Source of the DNA: W1P20-047 sp045118335
Lineage (GTDB): Bacteria; Actinomycetota; Coriobacteriia; Coriobacteriales; Eggerthellaceae
Length of the DNA: 64,000 nucleotides
Direction of reading: 5' to 3'
Assembly (NCBI GenBank): GCA_045118335.1
Contig: JBGUXY010000034.1
Coordinates: 12,517-76,516, forward strand
In this document: positions 44,673-53,883 of the stretch, in pieces
Position numbering within the stretch: position 1 is the stretch's first letter
How the letters are laid out: each line of letters starts with the position of its first letter
Program-made: the position numbers and the translations under genes
The notes under the pieces: generated by a model
Databases searched by the model: none
What the model was told of the DNA's origin: nothing
The model's input: the letters and a program-made list of their open reading frames with translations, nothing else

Positions 44673-47436
44673 CATGCGAGTACATGAACTGGCGAAGGAG
44701 CTGAACATGTCGAGCAAGGAGCTGCTCGACCGTTTAGCCGAGATGAAGATCCCTGCGAAAACACATGCAAGCATCCTCAACGACGCCTATGTCGCGAAGA
44801 TCCGCAAGAACCTTGAACCCGAGATCAAGGAGCGTGCCGGCATCATCGAAGACGAAGAGGCCAAGCAGCTTGCGAAGGAGAAGGCGGAAGAGGAAGCGCG
44901 TCGAGCCGAAGAAGCGGCCGAACGACGAGCGGCTGTGGAAAAAGAACGCGCTCAGCGTGAAGCAGAACGCGCGAAGCGCCAGCAGCGTAGCACCGGCTAC
45001 ACCGGCAACCAGCAGGCGTCTTCCGCCCAGCAACCGCAGCGCAAACAGCCGCCCAAGGAGGTGTCTCCTTTCGCCGCCCTGGCCGACCAGATTGAAGCCG
45101 AGAAAGAACGCGTCGCGCGCGAGAAGGCAGAAGCCGAAGCACGTGCGCGCGCCGAGGCGATGGCGCGCGAAGTGGCAAAGAAGCAGGCAGTTGAAGAGCG
45201 CCTGCACGGCAACCGCTCCAAGAGCTCGGGAAAGGGACAGGTTGTCGAAAAGCCGCAGCGCAAGCAGCCGACGCGGCTGGCGAGTCGCCCCAGCCAGTTC
45301 GATTCGCTTCTCTCGCAGATCGAGGCGGAAAAGGAGCGCATCGCGCAAGACGAGCAGCGCAAGCAGGCAGAGCAGAAGCAGCAGCGAACGGACGGCGGAA
45401 AGAAGAAGCAGGGCAGGAAGCAGGGACGAGGCCACAACTTCGAGCCCGATGTCCCCGAGCTGGAAACCCAGGAACAGCAGGGCGAGGACCGCTACGCACA
45501 GATGGCCGTGCAGGCCGAGAAGCTGCAGCGCGACAAGGTGCTGGCCGAGGCCCGTGCTGCCGTGGCGGCAGCTTCGCATGAGGGCGAAGGCCGCCGCAAG
45601 AAGCGCAAGCAGAAGCGCGAGGCCGAAGCGCGCGAACGTGCAGAGCTGGAAGCCTTGGAAAAGGGCCTCGACCCCGAGTTGGTACTCGACGACTCGGTGG
45701 TCCAGATCCCGCAGGGCGCTTCGGTTCAGAAGTTCGCCGAAACTTTGGGCGTTGCCCCCAACGAGGTAATCAAACGCCTGTTCATGTTGGGCCAGGTGCT
45801 CACGCTCACCCAGTCCATGAGCGACGACATGGTCGAACTCGTGGCCGACGACCTGGGCCGCAAGGTGCGCGTGGTCTCGCCCGAAGAGGAATACGCCGTG
45901 GTGTTCAACGACCGCGACGAGGACCTCAAACCCCGGCCTCCCGTGGTCACCGTCATGGGCCATGTCGACCATGGCAAGACCTCGCTGCTCGACGCCATCC
46001 GCAACACCGGCGTGGTTGCCACCGAGGCAGGCGGTATCACGCAGCACATCGGCGCTTCCGTCGTGAACCTTGCCGATAGGCAGATTACCTTCATCGACAC
46101 GCCCGGTCACGAGGCGTTCACGGCCATGCGCGCCCGCGGCGCCCAGGTCACCGATGTCATCGTGCTTGTCGTGGCAGCCGATGACGGTGTGATGCCGCAG
46201 ACCATCGAGGCAATAAACCACGCCAAGGCGGCCGACGTCCCCATCGTGGTGGCGGTGAACAAGATCGACAAGGCGGGTGCCAATCCCGACCGCGTACGTC
46301 AAGAACTCACCGAATACGGCGTCATCCCCGAGGAATGGGGTGGCACCAACATGTTCGTTGACGTATCCGCACGTCAAAACCTACACATCGACGATCTGCT
46401 CGAGACCATCTTGCTGCAGGCTGACGTCTTGGAGCTGAAGGCGAATCCCGATGCGTTCGCTTCTGGCTTCGTCATCGAGTCGAACCTGGACAAGGGGCGC
46501 GGCCCGGTTGCCACCGTGCTCGTGAACCGCGGCACGCTGCGTCCGGGCGACACCGTGGTCGCCGGCACCAGCTATGGTCGCGTCCGCGCCCTGGTGGGGC
46601 CTCGCGGCGAGCATGTGAAGGCAGCTTACCCGGCCGATCCCGTCGAGATCTTGGGCCTTTCGAGCGTTCCGACCGCAGGTGATGAGTTCCGCGTGTTCGA
46701 AGACGAACGCGATGCTCGCAAGCTTGCCGAGGAACGTGCGTTGCGCGAGAGGCTCAGGCAGCAGGAGCAGCGCACCCACATGAGCCTGGACGACCTGTTC
46801 AGTCGCTTGGAAGAAGGCAAGCAGACCGACCTGAACCTGGTCGTGAAAGCCGACGTACAGGGCTCCATCGAGGCCCTGCGCGACGCCTTTGGAAAGATGG
46901 ACCAGTCGGAAGTCAAGATCAACATCATCCATGCCGCCGTGGGTGGCATCACCGAAACGGACGTCACGCTGGCAGCAGCATCCGACGCCATCATCATCGG
47001 CTTCAACGTGCGTCCCATGGGCAAGACGCGTGCCATGGCGGAGAAGGAGAAAGTGGACATCCGCCTGTACCGGGTCATTTACCAGGCAATCGAGGACATC
47101 AACGCCGCCCGTGTGGGCTTGCTCTCTCCCGATATCGTGGAAGAGGACACTGGTATAGCCGAGGTGCGCGAGACCTTCAAGGTTCCCAAAGTGGGTACCA
47201 TTGCCGGTTGCTACATCACCGAAGGCGAGATCAACCGCGACGACCGTGTGCGCATCGTGCGCCAGGGCACGGTTATCTTCGAAGGCAAGATCGCGTCGCT
47301 GCGCCGCTTCAAAGACGACGTCAAGAGCGTGCGGAGCGGTTACGAATGCGGTATCGGCATCGAAGGCTATCAGGACCTGAAGGTGGACGACCTCATCGAG
47401 GGCTACAAGAAGGTAGAAGTCGAGAGGACCGAATAA
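44665..47436 (+). CDS. infB: Translation initiation factor IF-2
   Basis: This 923-residue GTPase delivers initiator tRNA to the ribosome. The start MPSMRVHELAKELNMSSKELL matches the IF2N module. A long, highly charged Glu/Ala/Arg/Lys linker of about 300 residues follows, typical of Actinobacteria, then a second IF2N and the G domain with GHVDHGKTS near residue 432 and TPGHEAF. ATG at 44665 follows GAGGAG; the ATG at 44674 is an alternative. The stop is followed by a hairpin and a 306-nt gap. Confidence 0.95.
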   Translation: MPSMRVHELAKELNMSSKELLDRLAEMKIPAKTHASILNDAYVAKIRKNLEPEIKERAGIIEDEEAKQLAKEKAEEEARRAEEAAERRAAVEKERAQREAERAKRQQRSTGYTGNQQASSAQQPQRKQPPKEVSPFAALADQIEAEKERVAREKAEAEARARAEAMAREVAKKQAVEERLHGNRSKSSGKGQVVEKPQRKQPTRLASRPSQFDSLLSQIEAEKERIAQDEQRKQAEQKQQRTDGGKKKQGRKQGRGHNFEPDVPELETQEQQGEDRYAQMAVQAEKLQRDKVLAEARAAVAAASHEGEGRRKKRKQKREAEARERAELEALEKGLDPELVLDDSVVQIPQGASVQKFAETLGVAPNEVIKRLFMLGQVLTLTQSMSDDMVELVADDLGRKVRVVSPEEEYAVVFNDRDEDLKPRPPVVTVMGHVDHGKTSLLDAIRNTGVVATEAGGITQHIGASVVNLADRQITFIDTPGHEAFTAMRARGAQVTDVIVLVVAADDGVMPQTIEAINHAKAADVPIVVAVNKIDKAGANPDRVRQELTEYGVIPEEWGGTNMFVDVSARQNLHIDDLLETILLQADVLELKANPDAFASGFVIESNLDKGRGPVATVLVNRGTLRPGDTVVAGTSYGRVRALVGPRGEHVKAAYPADPVEILGLSSVPTAGDEFRVFEDERDARKLAEERALRERLRQQEQRTHMSLDDLFSRLEEGKQTDLNLVVKADVQGSIEALRDAFGKMDQSEVKINIIHAAVGGITETDVTLAAASDAIIIGFNVRPMGKTRAMAEKEKVDIRLYRVIYQAIEDINAARVGLLSPDIVEEDTGIAEVRETFKVPKVGTIAGCYITEGEINRDDRVRIVRQGTVIFEGKIASLRRFKDDVKSVRSGYECGIGIEGYQDLKVDDLIEGYKKVEVERTE

Positions 47437-47439
47437 GGG

Positions 47440-47465
47440 GGGCGCGGTTCTGACGAACCGCGTCC
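47440..47465 (+). terminator. Hairpin after infB
   Basis: An 11-bp stem (GGGCGCGGTTC with GAACCGCGTCC, one G-U pair) with loop TGAC lies 4 nt after the infB stop. There is no U-run. It may mark the 3' end of an mRNA segment or slow the polymerase. Confidence 0.5.
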
Positions 47466-47727
47466 TACTCGATGCTGCGGCCCGTCCAGGCACGCCATCT
47501 GGTCCCTCGTTTGCTCACTCACGGCCCAAAGGCCGCTCCTGCGCAAGTCGGGGCCATCTGGCGCACCTGGACGAGCCTCGCTGACTTTGGCGGACCTGGG
47601 AGTTTAGTAGGCTCGCCGCTGCGCGGCATCGCCTTGGTGCACTTGGGGGTGACTTCGCTTGATGCATGGGTGGGCTCGTCGCTGGGCGGCATCGTGGGCG
47701 TGAGGAGTCGACCAGGTTTGTTTGTCA
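47466..47727 (+). repeat. Infb-rbfA spacer with degenerate ~60-nt repeats
   Basis: This gap has no convincing gene. The block GGCTCGCCGCTGCGCGGCAT near 47613 recurs in altered form about 60 nt later near 47673, and GCCATCTGG occurs twice. A small GGCC-CAAA-GGCC hairpin lies near 47523-47534. It looks like a decaying repeat or structured leader of rbfA. Confidence 0.4.
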
Positions 47728-47745
47728 CATGAAAGGAGTTTCATG
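47728..47745 (+). promoter_or_regulatory. Start-site hairpin of rbfA with the Shine-Dalgarno in the loop
   Basis: CATGAAA (47728-47734) pairs perfectly with TTTCATG (47739-47745). The loop is GGAG, the Shine-Dalgarno sequence, and the right arm contains the ATG start codon. This could make initiation temperature- or factor-dependent. Confidence 0.6.
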
Positions 47746-48087
47746 AAACAAGGGTCTTCCAGCAGGAAGGTGAATGAACAGGCGCGCGAGGTTATCGCCA
47801 ATGCGCTGCTGTTCGACATTTCCGACCCCAGGTTGTCGTTGGTCACGATCACGGGATGCGAGGTGAGCTACGACCGCAGCTACTGCAACGTGTTCTACAC
47901 GGCTAGCGAGGGCACCTACGAGGACGTGGCGAAGGCGTTCGAGGGGGCGGCGGGGCGCATCCGCAGCCTCATGGCGAAGCGGCTTTCGTGGCGTGTGGCG
48001 CCCGAGCTGCGTTTCATCCTCGATGAAAGCGTGGATACTGCCCAGCGCATCGAGGAAGCTATCCGGCGCGAGCAGGAGCGGGAGTAG
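47743..48087 (+). CDS. rbfA: Ribosome-binding factor A
   Basis: This 114-residue KH-like protein binds 16S rRNA during 30S maturation and is needed in the cold in model bacteria. Segments SSRKVNEQAREVIANAL, ISDPRLSLVTIT and LSWRVAPELRFILDES match the family. The ATG at 47743 is set by GGAG at 47735-47738; an in-frame codon seven residues earlier lies before that site. nrnA begins 3 nt after the stop. Confidence 0.93.
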   Translation: MKQGSSSRKVNEQAREVIANALLFDISDPRLSLVTITGCEVSYDRSYCNVFYTASEGTYEDVAKAFEGAAGRIRSLMAKRLSWRVAPELRFILDESVDTAQRIEEAIRREQERE

Positions 48088-48090
48088 CCT

Positions 48091-49083
48091 ATGAACGTCG
48101 AAGGCCGCATGGTTGGGCTTTCCGAAATAGCACAGACGCTGCTGGAGGCCGATGATTTCGCCATCTGTGGGCATGTGAGCCCCGACGGTGACTGCATTGG
48201 CTCCGCACTGGCGCTTGCGTGGGCGTTGCGCTCGACAGGAAAAAACGTCACGTGCCTTCTGGCAAAAGACGAGCCCATCGACTATGGCCTGCGCTTTCTA
48301 CCTGGGGCCGACCAGATGGTCCCCGCCTGCGATTACGAGGGGGGCTGCCAGACGTTTGTGGCGGTGGACGTGCCCGATGCTAGTCGCATGGGCAACGAGG
48401 CAAAGGCCTTCCATGCGCAGGCAGCGGAAACTATCACCATCGACCATCATATCTCGAAGTGCCCCATGTCGCGCGTGAACTACGTGGATGCCGACGCAGC
48501 TGCTGCAGCCATCATCGTGTGGAAGCTGATTCCCCTGCTCGGCGTCGAGCCCGATGAGCGAATGGCGACATGCTGTTATGCCGGCTTGCTCACCGATACG
48601 GGCAGCTTCCAATACCAGAACACCTCTGCCGAATCGCTGAGCCTGGCAGCCCAGATGGTGTCTGCCGGCGCCGACCCATCGCACGTGGCGGAAGAGGCGT
48701 ATCAGAACCGTTCTCGTGCTTCCATTGCCCTCGAGAAGCGCATGCTTGGCCATATCGAATACCCTTGCGGCGGCAAGTTTGCGATGAGCTATCTGAAGCG
48801 AAGCGATTTCGTGGAAACGAACGCCACGAAAGCCGATGCCGAACCCATGATCGACATCGTCCGGTCCATTCGCGGTGTGCGCGTTGCGTGCATGCTGCGC
48901 GAGCAAGACGGCCAGGTGCGTGGCAGCTTGCGCGCCAAAGACGATACCGACGTGGCCGTGATCGCTAATCGTTTTGGGGGAGGCGGACACAAGGCGGCTG
49001 CCGGATTCACGTTCAAGGGCACGCTCGACGATGCAATTTCGGCCATGCGCGAGGTGTTTGCCGAATTGAAGTCGGAGCGCTAA
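48091..49083 (+). CDS. nrnA: Bifunctional oligoribonuclease/PAP phosphatase NrnA
   Basis: This 330-residue DHH-DHHA1 phosphoesterase degrades nano-RNA and, in some species, pAp. Metal-binding motifs are HVSPDGDCIGS, AVDVPD and TIDHHIS, and the DHHA1 domain ends with FGGGGHKAAAGF. It sits between rbfA and truB, as in Bacillus and many Actinobacteria. It is directly followed by the truB GTG. ATG at 48091 after GGAGCGGGAG. Confidence 0.92.
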   Translation: MNVEGRMVGLSEIAQTLLEADDFAICGHVSPDGDCIGSALALAWALRSTGKNVTCLLAKDEPIDYGLRFLPGADQMVPACDYEGGCQTFVAVDVPDASRMGNEAKAFHAQAAETITIDHHISKCPMSRVNYVDADAAAAAIIVWKLIPLLGVEPDERMATCCYAGLLTDTGSFQYQNTSAESLSLAAQMVSAGADPSHVAEEAYQNRSRASIALEKRMLGHIEYPCGGKFAMSYLKRSDFVETNATKADAEPMIDIVRSIRGVRVACMLREQDGQVRGSLRAKDDTDVAVIANRFGGGGHKAAAGFTFKGTLDDAISAMREVFAELKSER

Positions 49084-50088
49084 GTGGGCAGGCGCAGCAC
49101 AACCGACCTATGCCTGGTCGTGGGTGTTGACAAGCCGGCTGGCATGACCTCCCACGATGTGGTGAACCGCGTGCGCCGCATTTTCGGCGAGCGCCGCTGC
49201 GGACACATGGGCACGCTCGATCCTGCGGCCACCGGCGCGCTAGCGGTATGCGTGGGCCCTGCAACCAGGCTCGATCCGCTGCTCACGTCACATGACAAGG
49301 CATACGAGTTCACCATCGCGTTCGGATCCGCGACCGATACCGACGATGCCGAGGGACAGCTGACGCGTACCGCGTCCGTTCCCGCGAAGGTGGCCGATGT
49401 CCGATTCGCCGAAGTGCAGGTTGAAAGGCTCGTGGGCCGGTTTCAACAGATGCCTCCCGTGTATTCCGCTATCAAGGTTGGCGGGAGGAAATCGTATGAG
49501 GAAGCGCGCCGAGGCAAAGTGGTGGAGCTTTCCCCTCGCGAGGTCGAGATCTACGATGCCCGCTTGATTGCCGTGGAGGGTGACGAACTCGAACCGATCT
49601 GGCGTGTGCAGGCCAGCGTTTCTGCTGGCACTTACGTGCGTTCCATCGCCCGTGACATGGGCATTTCCCTGGGCACTTGCGCCCACGTCGGTGAACTCAG
49701 GCGTCTTAGTGCGGGAAAGCTCGACGTGCGGGACTGCTGCAGCCTCGAGCTGCTCGAGCGAGATCCGTTTGGGATGCTGCTCGACCCGGTACGGCTCCTG
49801 GGCCTGCGTTTCGTGTTCATGGACCCGGCAACCTCGCGCAAGGTGGCGGTGGGAAGCGCGGTTTCGGCGACGGGACTGATGCTTTGCTGCTACGATGGGC
49901 GATTGGGGAGCTGCCTTGGGATAGATGGATGCACGAGCGGGATCTTCGCCAGCGAAGGGCCACTCGAGCCAGGCGAGCTTGTCTGCATGGTCGAGGGCAA
50001 CTATCTGAGGGCTATTTACGAGTATGATGCAAGGCGTGATGTGTTGAAGTCACGTTGCGGTTTCGCGGTGGGGGTAAGACGTGGCTGA
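49084..50088 (+). CDS. truB: tRNA pseudouridine55 synthase TruB
   Basis: This 334-residue enzyme forms pseudouridine at tRNA position 55. The catalytic Asp46 is in GHMGTLDPAATGAL; KPAGMTSHDVV, PPVYSAIKVGG and SAGTYVRSIARDMG are family segments. The GTG start immediately follows the nrnA TAA, so translation is probably coupled. The C-terminal part is longer than in E. coli and resembles a PUA-like domain. ribF overlaps it by 8 nt. Confidence 0.93.
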   Translation: MGRRSTTDLCLVVGVDKPAGMTSHDVVNRVRRIFGERRCGHMGTLDPAATGALAVCVGPATRLDPLLTSHDKAYEFTIAFGSATDTDDAEGQLTRTASVPAKVADVRFAEVQVERLVGRFQQMPPVYSAIKVGGRKSYEEARRGKVVELSPREVEIYDARLIAVEGDELEPIWRVQASVSAGTYVRSIARDMGISLGTCAHVGELRRLSAGKLDVRDCCSLELLERDPFGMLLDPVRLLGLRFVFMDPATSRKVAVGSAVSATGLMLCCYDGRLGSCLGIDGCTSGIFASEGPLEPGELVCMVEGNYLRAIYEYDARRDVLKSRCGFAVGVRRG

Positions 50089-51004
50089 TATCGTTCTCAT
50101 CGAAGATGGGTCCAAGCGAGATCTGTTCTTAGGTTCGTCATGTGCATTTGGCGTGTTCGATGGCGTGCATATAGGACATCGGTTTCTCATCGATCAGGCT
50201 CGGCGAACGGCTAAGGAATCTGGCGGTCGCTCGATTGCCCTGACGTTTGACATCGACCCCGATGAGCTGTTCCACGCCGAGCGGCTCAAGAAGCTTCTGT
50301 CCAACGAGGACCGCATGCAAATGCTCGCCGATACGGGTGTGGATGTGGTGGCCATCCTACCGTTCACTCCTAAGTTCGCCGGCGAATCACCCGAAGAGTT
50401 CCTGGCAAGCACCTTCGGCGACTTTCCTCCTGCTTACCTGCACGTGGGCAGCGATTTGCGTTTCGGCAAGCGCGCATCGGGTACGGTTGAGGACCTGATG
50501 CAGTGGGCGAAAGGTTGCGGCGCGCGCATATGCGCACACGATCTGGTGTCTTCTGACGGCGCCCCCATTACCTCCACTCGCATCCGCCTGCTGCTGGCAG
50601 ATGGCAAGGTACGCGAAGCCGCCGAACTGCTCACGTATCCCTACACGCTTCACGACCGTGTCGTGTCTGGGCGTGGGGAAGGCCGCGACATGGGTTTTCG
50701 CACGGCCAACCTGGTGGTCGAACCCATGCGGCGCGTGCTGGGCGAAGGCGTCTTTGGTGCCTATGCCATCGTCGATGGCTTGCGTTACCGTGCGGCCGTC
50801 TCGGTTGGTGTCAGCCCCACGTTCAAAGGCGAGACAGATTCCTACATCGAGGTCCACATCCTCGATTTCGAAGGCGACATCTACAACCAGGACATCTACG
50901 TCCAGTTCGTCGAATGGCTGCGTCCCATGATGGAGTTCCCCACCGTAGACGAGCTCATCTCAACCGTCATGTCCAACATCCAATGGGTCCGCGAAAACCT
51001 TTAG
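50081..51004 (+). CDS. ribF: Bifunctional riboflavin kinase/FAD synthetase
   Basis: This 307-residue enzyme converts riboflavin to FMN and then FAD. The FAD synthetase half has FGVFDGVHIGHRFLI, and the kinase half has GRGEGRDMGFRTANLV and YRAAVSVGVSPTF. GTG start overlapping the truB stop by 8 nt, the widespread truB-ribF pairing. A hairpin follows the stop. Confidence 0.93.
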   Translation: MADIVLIEDGSKRDLFLGSSCAFGVFDGVHIGHRFLIDQARRTAKESGGRSIALTFDIDPDELFHAERLKKLLSNEDRMQMLADTGVDVVAILPFTPKFAGESPEEFLASTFGDFPPAYLHVGSDLRFGKRASGTVEDLMQWAKGCGARICAHDLVSSDGAPITSTRIRLLLADGKVREAAELLTYPYTLHDRVVSGRGEGRDMGFRTANLVVEPMRRVLGEGVFGAYAIVDGLRYRAAVSVGVSPTFKGETDSYIEVHILDFEGDIYNQDIYVQFVEWLRPMMEFPTVDELISTVMSNIQWVRENL

Positions 51005-51006
51005 AA

Positions 51007-51035
51007 TGAGTCAGCTGCCCGGAGCGAGTGACTCA
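51007..51035 (+). terminator. Hairpin after ribF
   Basis: TGAGTCA (51007-51013) pairs with TGACTCA (51029-51035), with an inner GCT/AGC pair around GCCCGG. No U-run follows. It probably marks the end of the rimP-ribF operon. Confidence 0.55.
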
Positions 51036-51181
51036 CCGAGGCGACGGGTGCATTTTCCAGTTGGTCGAGGTGGCCCAGCACGGTGTTGGTCTCCCTGTTG
51101 ACTCATCCAAGAAATCGGGCGCGGGGAAGGCGGTTTCGCGTTACACTATCCGTAGGGCAATGCTAGGCTGAAAGGGCTCAT

Positions 51182-53173
51182 GTGGCGGGCATAAGCGACG
51201 ACGACATCCAAAAGGTTCGCGAAGCGAGCGACATCGTGTCGGTGTTCGCCGACCGCATACCGCTGCGCCAGAAGGGACGTACGTATTGGTGTTGCTGCCC
51301 ATTCCATGATGAGAACACCCCATCATGCCAGATCGATCCCTCCACGCAGCTGTTCTACTGCTTTGGCTGCCATGAAGGTGGCGACGTGTTCACCTACATC
51401 ATGAAGACCGAGGACATCGACTTTCCCGATGCCGTGCGCAAGCTTGCCGACCGTGCCGGAATCGAGATACACGAGACGGGCAAGGGCGCGGTGTCCCGCA
51501 GTTACAAGACGCGTTTGAAGGAAGTGTGCAAAGAGACCTGCGATTTCTACCATTTCCAGCTCATGCGCGTGAAGTCGACCGATGCTGACGCAGCGCGGGC
51601 ATACTTGGGTGGCCGCGAGCTGGGCGGACAGGTTGCCAAGCGCTGGAAGCTGGGCTTTGCGCCGGGTCGTGGGGCGCTGCTGAACCATCTGCGCCAGAAG
51701 GGCTACAGCGTGAAGGAGATGGTGGATGCCAACGTGGTCACGCAGTACGAGGGACGCGCTCCCCGTGACCGCTTCTTCAACCGCATCATGTTTCCCATCT
51801 TCGACGACGCGGGCGAATGCATCGCCTTCGGCGGCCGTGTGGTGGGTCAAGGCGAGCCGAAGTACCTGAACAGCCAGGAGACGCCCCTGTTTCGCAAGTC
51901 GACCGTGCTCTATGGGCTCGATCGCGCGAAGGCGGCGATGACCTCTACGGGCACGGCGCTCGTAGTCGAAGGCTATACCGATGTCATCGCCTTGCACGAA
52001 GCCGGTATGACAAACGCCGTGGCGACGTTGGGAACCGCGCTCACGAAGCAACACATCCGCATCCTGTCGCGACATGCGGGTTCGAAGATCGTCTACCTGT
52101 TCGATGGCGATGAAGCAGGGCAGCGTGCCGCCGACCGCGCGCTTGGATTCATCGGCGACACGCTCACCCCGGAAGCTGGGCGAAAGCGCATCGAGCTGTG
52201 CGCCTGCACGCTTCCCGACGACCTGGACCCAGCTGATTTCGTGGCCCAGCGGGGCATCGACGCCCTGCGAGAACAGCTAGACGCTGCGCCTCCGCTCATA
52301 AGCTATGGCATCGACCGCCGCATCGGGCGTTTCGACACATCTTCGGCCGAGGGTCGTGCAGCTGCCTTCGAGGAGGCAATCGCCGTGCTGGCGCCCATCA
52401 AGGACTCGCTTCTGGCGAAGGAGTATGCGGTGCAGATTGCAGGCAGGCTGCATGTCCGCGAAAACGATGCGCTCGAACGCCTATCCAAGCTCGAGGTTCC
52501 CCGCGAGCAGTCTTATGAGGATCAGCGCTCATCGGGTGGCAATCAGCGTATGGATGCTCGTGGCGCTGCTTCTGCGCAGACTGCATCGAATGAGGGAGCT
52601 GCCCAGGCCTTCGACGGACGCGATGAATACGAAGGCTACGTACCCGATGACTATCTTCCTGCCGATGTTGGTTTCGCGTCGGCAAGCCAGCAAGCCCCGA
52701 TGCCGCCTTTAAGCGAATACGAGAAGAACCGCCGTCGCTTCGAGGAGGTGTTCATTGGCCTGTGCGCACGATACCCCCAGCTCGCCAATGCGCACGCCGA
52801 TGCGCTGGCAACCACGCAGTGGCATGCACCTTTGCACGCCAGGCTTTCCGAGCGCTTGCTCGATATCGTAGCCGAGCAACCCGAAGCGACGGCATCCGAA
52901 GTAGTTGGATTGCTCACGATGGAGTTTCCCCATTCCGCGAGGGTTTTCGTGGAGTCGCAGGCCGATGCCCAGTCTCCAGAAAGCTATGCGGATTTCCTAG
53001 CCGAAGAGCTTGCCATTGGTGATATGGATGATGCCGTGGTAGCTTACCGCGCCCAGCTGCGCAATCCAGGTTCGATGTCGAGCGAGGAATACGACCTGTT
53101 GTTCCAAACCGTCAGCGCCCTGCAACGCGACCTGGTCAGCCGCCGCATCGAACACGCCCGCTCCCGCCTATAG
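51182..53173 (+). CDS. dnaG: DNA primase DnaG
   Basis: This 663-residue primase makes RNA primers at replication forks. The N-terminal zinc site has CCPFHDE and YCFGC; the catalytic core contains GRAPRDRFFNRIMFPIFD, VVEGYTDVIAL (TOPRIM) and YLFDGDEAGQRAADRAL. A variable linker and C-terminal helicase-interaction region follow. GTG start after AAAGGG at 51171-51176. TACACT at 51142-51147 and an extended TGC-TAGGCT at 51161-51169 are weak promoter candidates. The usual partner rpoD is not downstream; minus-strand genes begin instead. Confidence 0.95.
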   Translation: MAGISDDDIQKVREASDIVSVFADRIPLRQKGRTYWCCCPFHDENTPSCQIDPSTQLFYCFGCHEGGDVFTYIMKTEDIDFPDAVRKLADRAGIEIHETGKGAVSRSYKTRLKEVCKETCDFYHFQLMRVKSTDADAARAYLGGRELGGQVAKRWKLGFAPGRGALLNHLRQKGYSVKEMVDANVVTQYEGRAPRDRFFNRIMFPIFDDAGECIAFGGRVVGQGEPKYLNSQETPLFRKSTVLYGLDRAKAAMTSTGTALVVEGYTDVIALHEAGMTNAVATLGTALTKQHIRILSRHAGSKIVYLFDGDEAGQRAADRALGFIGDTLTPEAGRKRIELCACTLPDDLDPADFVAQRGIDALREQLDAAPPLISYGIDRRIGRFDTSSAEGRAAAFEEAIAVLAPIKDSLLAKEYAVQIAGRLHVRENDALERLSKLEVPREQSYEDQRSSGGNQRMDARGAASAQTASNEGAAQAFDGRDEYEGYVPDDYLPADVGFASASQQAPMPPLSEYEKNRRRFEEVFIGLCARYPQLANAHADALATTQWHAPLHARLSERLLDIVAEQPEATASEVVGLLTMEFPHSARVFVESQADAQSPESYADFLAEELAIGDMDDAVVAYRAQLRNPGSMSSEEYDLLFQTVSALQRDLVSRRIEHARSRL

Positions 53174-53722
53174 CCAGCTGCGCAGATGATGATTCGCCGC
53201 GAAGAGGCCTTTCGCCAACGCGAAGATCTTGAAGACGGTGCTGTTCACGGGTAATGCGCGCTGGATCGATTCCGGGATAGCTGCAGTGCGTATTTCGGAG
53301 ATGGATGGCCCTATCGTGTTCGTGAAGTCATGTATGCAGCCGCTCGGGCAGCAATAGCCTTCCAGGCTTCCGTCAACAGGTGGCTTTACAATGGCATCAC
53401 TCTTGAGCCATGCGGGAACCATAAGCGCTTTGCCAATCGCCTTTCCCACAGCCGAACCGATTGCGCTGATGAAAAGTGCCATCACGATTATCGAGGGAAT
53501 CGCCGTGTAGCGTATCCATTCTTCGGCGGTCGTCCATACCCCGATGTTTTCCCAATGGTGCGCCAAAAAAGTACTAACGAGGGAGACCAAGTACGAGACA
53601 GCATAGGTGACCTTCCCGCCGTTGCCTCTAGCCACGATTTCGATCAAGGTCGATACGACAGCGCATGCCACGACCCCTGCGAGCGCGAATCCGAAAAACG
53701 CAACGTTGACAGATGCTTCCAT
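53168..53722 (-). CDS. Membrane protein of unknown function
   Basis: This 184-residue protein has an N-terminal transmembrane helix (AFFGFALAGVVACAVVSTLI), a second around residues 40-55, and a third (IPSIIVMALFISAIGSAVG). A soluble tail contains the cysteines CCPSGC near residue 125. GAAGGA precedes the ATG at 53722; a longer in-frame reading adds 47 unconserved-looking residues. Its stop overlaps the dnaG stop by 6 nt tail to tail. I do not recognise the family. Confidence 0.65.
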   Translation of the reverse strand: MEASVNVAFFGFALAGVVACAVVSTLIEIVARGNGGKVTYAVSYLVSLVSTFLAHHWENIGVWTTAEEWIRYTAIPSIIVMALFISAIGSAVGKAIGKALMVPAWLKSDAIVKPPVDGSLEGYCCPSGCIHDFTNTIGPSISEIRTAAIPESIQRALPVNSTVFKIFALAKGLFAANHHLRSWL

Positions 53723-53883
53723 GCGACTATCCTTCTCTGTTTCCAGCGTGACGCGCTCCCGTTTCCGTTGCGCTTCGTTGGGTGTGCGCATACGTTTGCA
53801 GGTGGATGAGTCGGCCCCCCGCGAGTCAGCTCCCGTATCTATTCGCTCATCTACGAGGAACACACAACGGGAAAACGGCTCGA

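Noticed and set aside
51007..51035. Family of CAGCTGACTC-type repeats (38057, 51007, 63088)
   Set aside because: Shared words are only about 10 bp and have no common flanks or structure.
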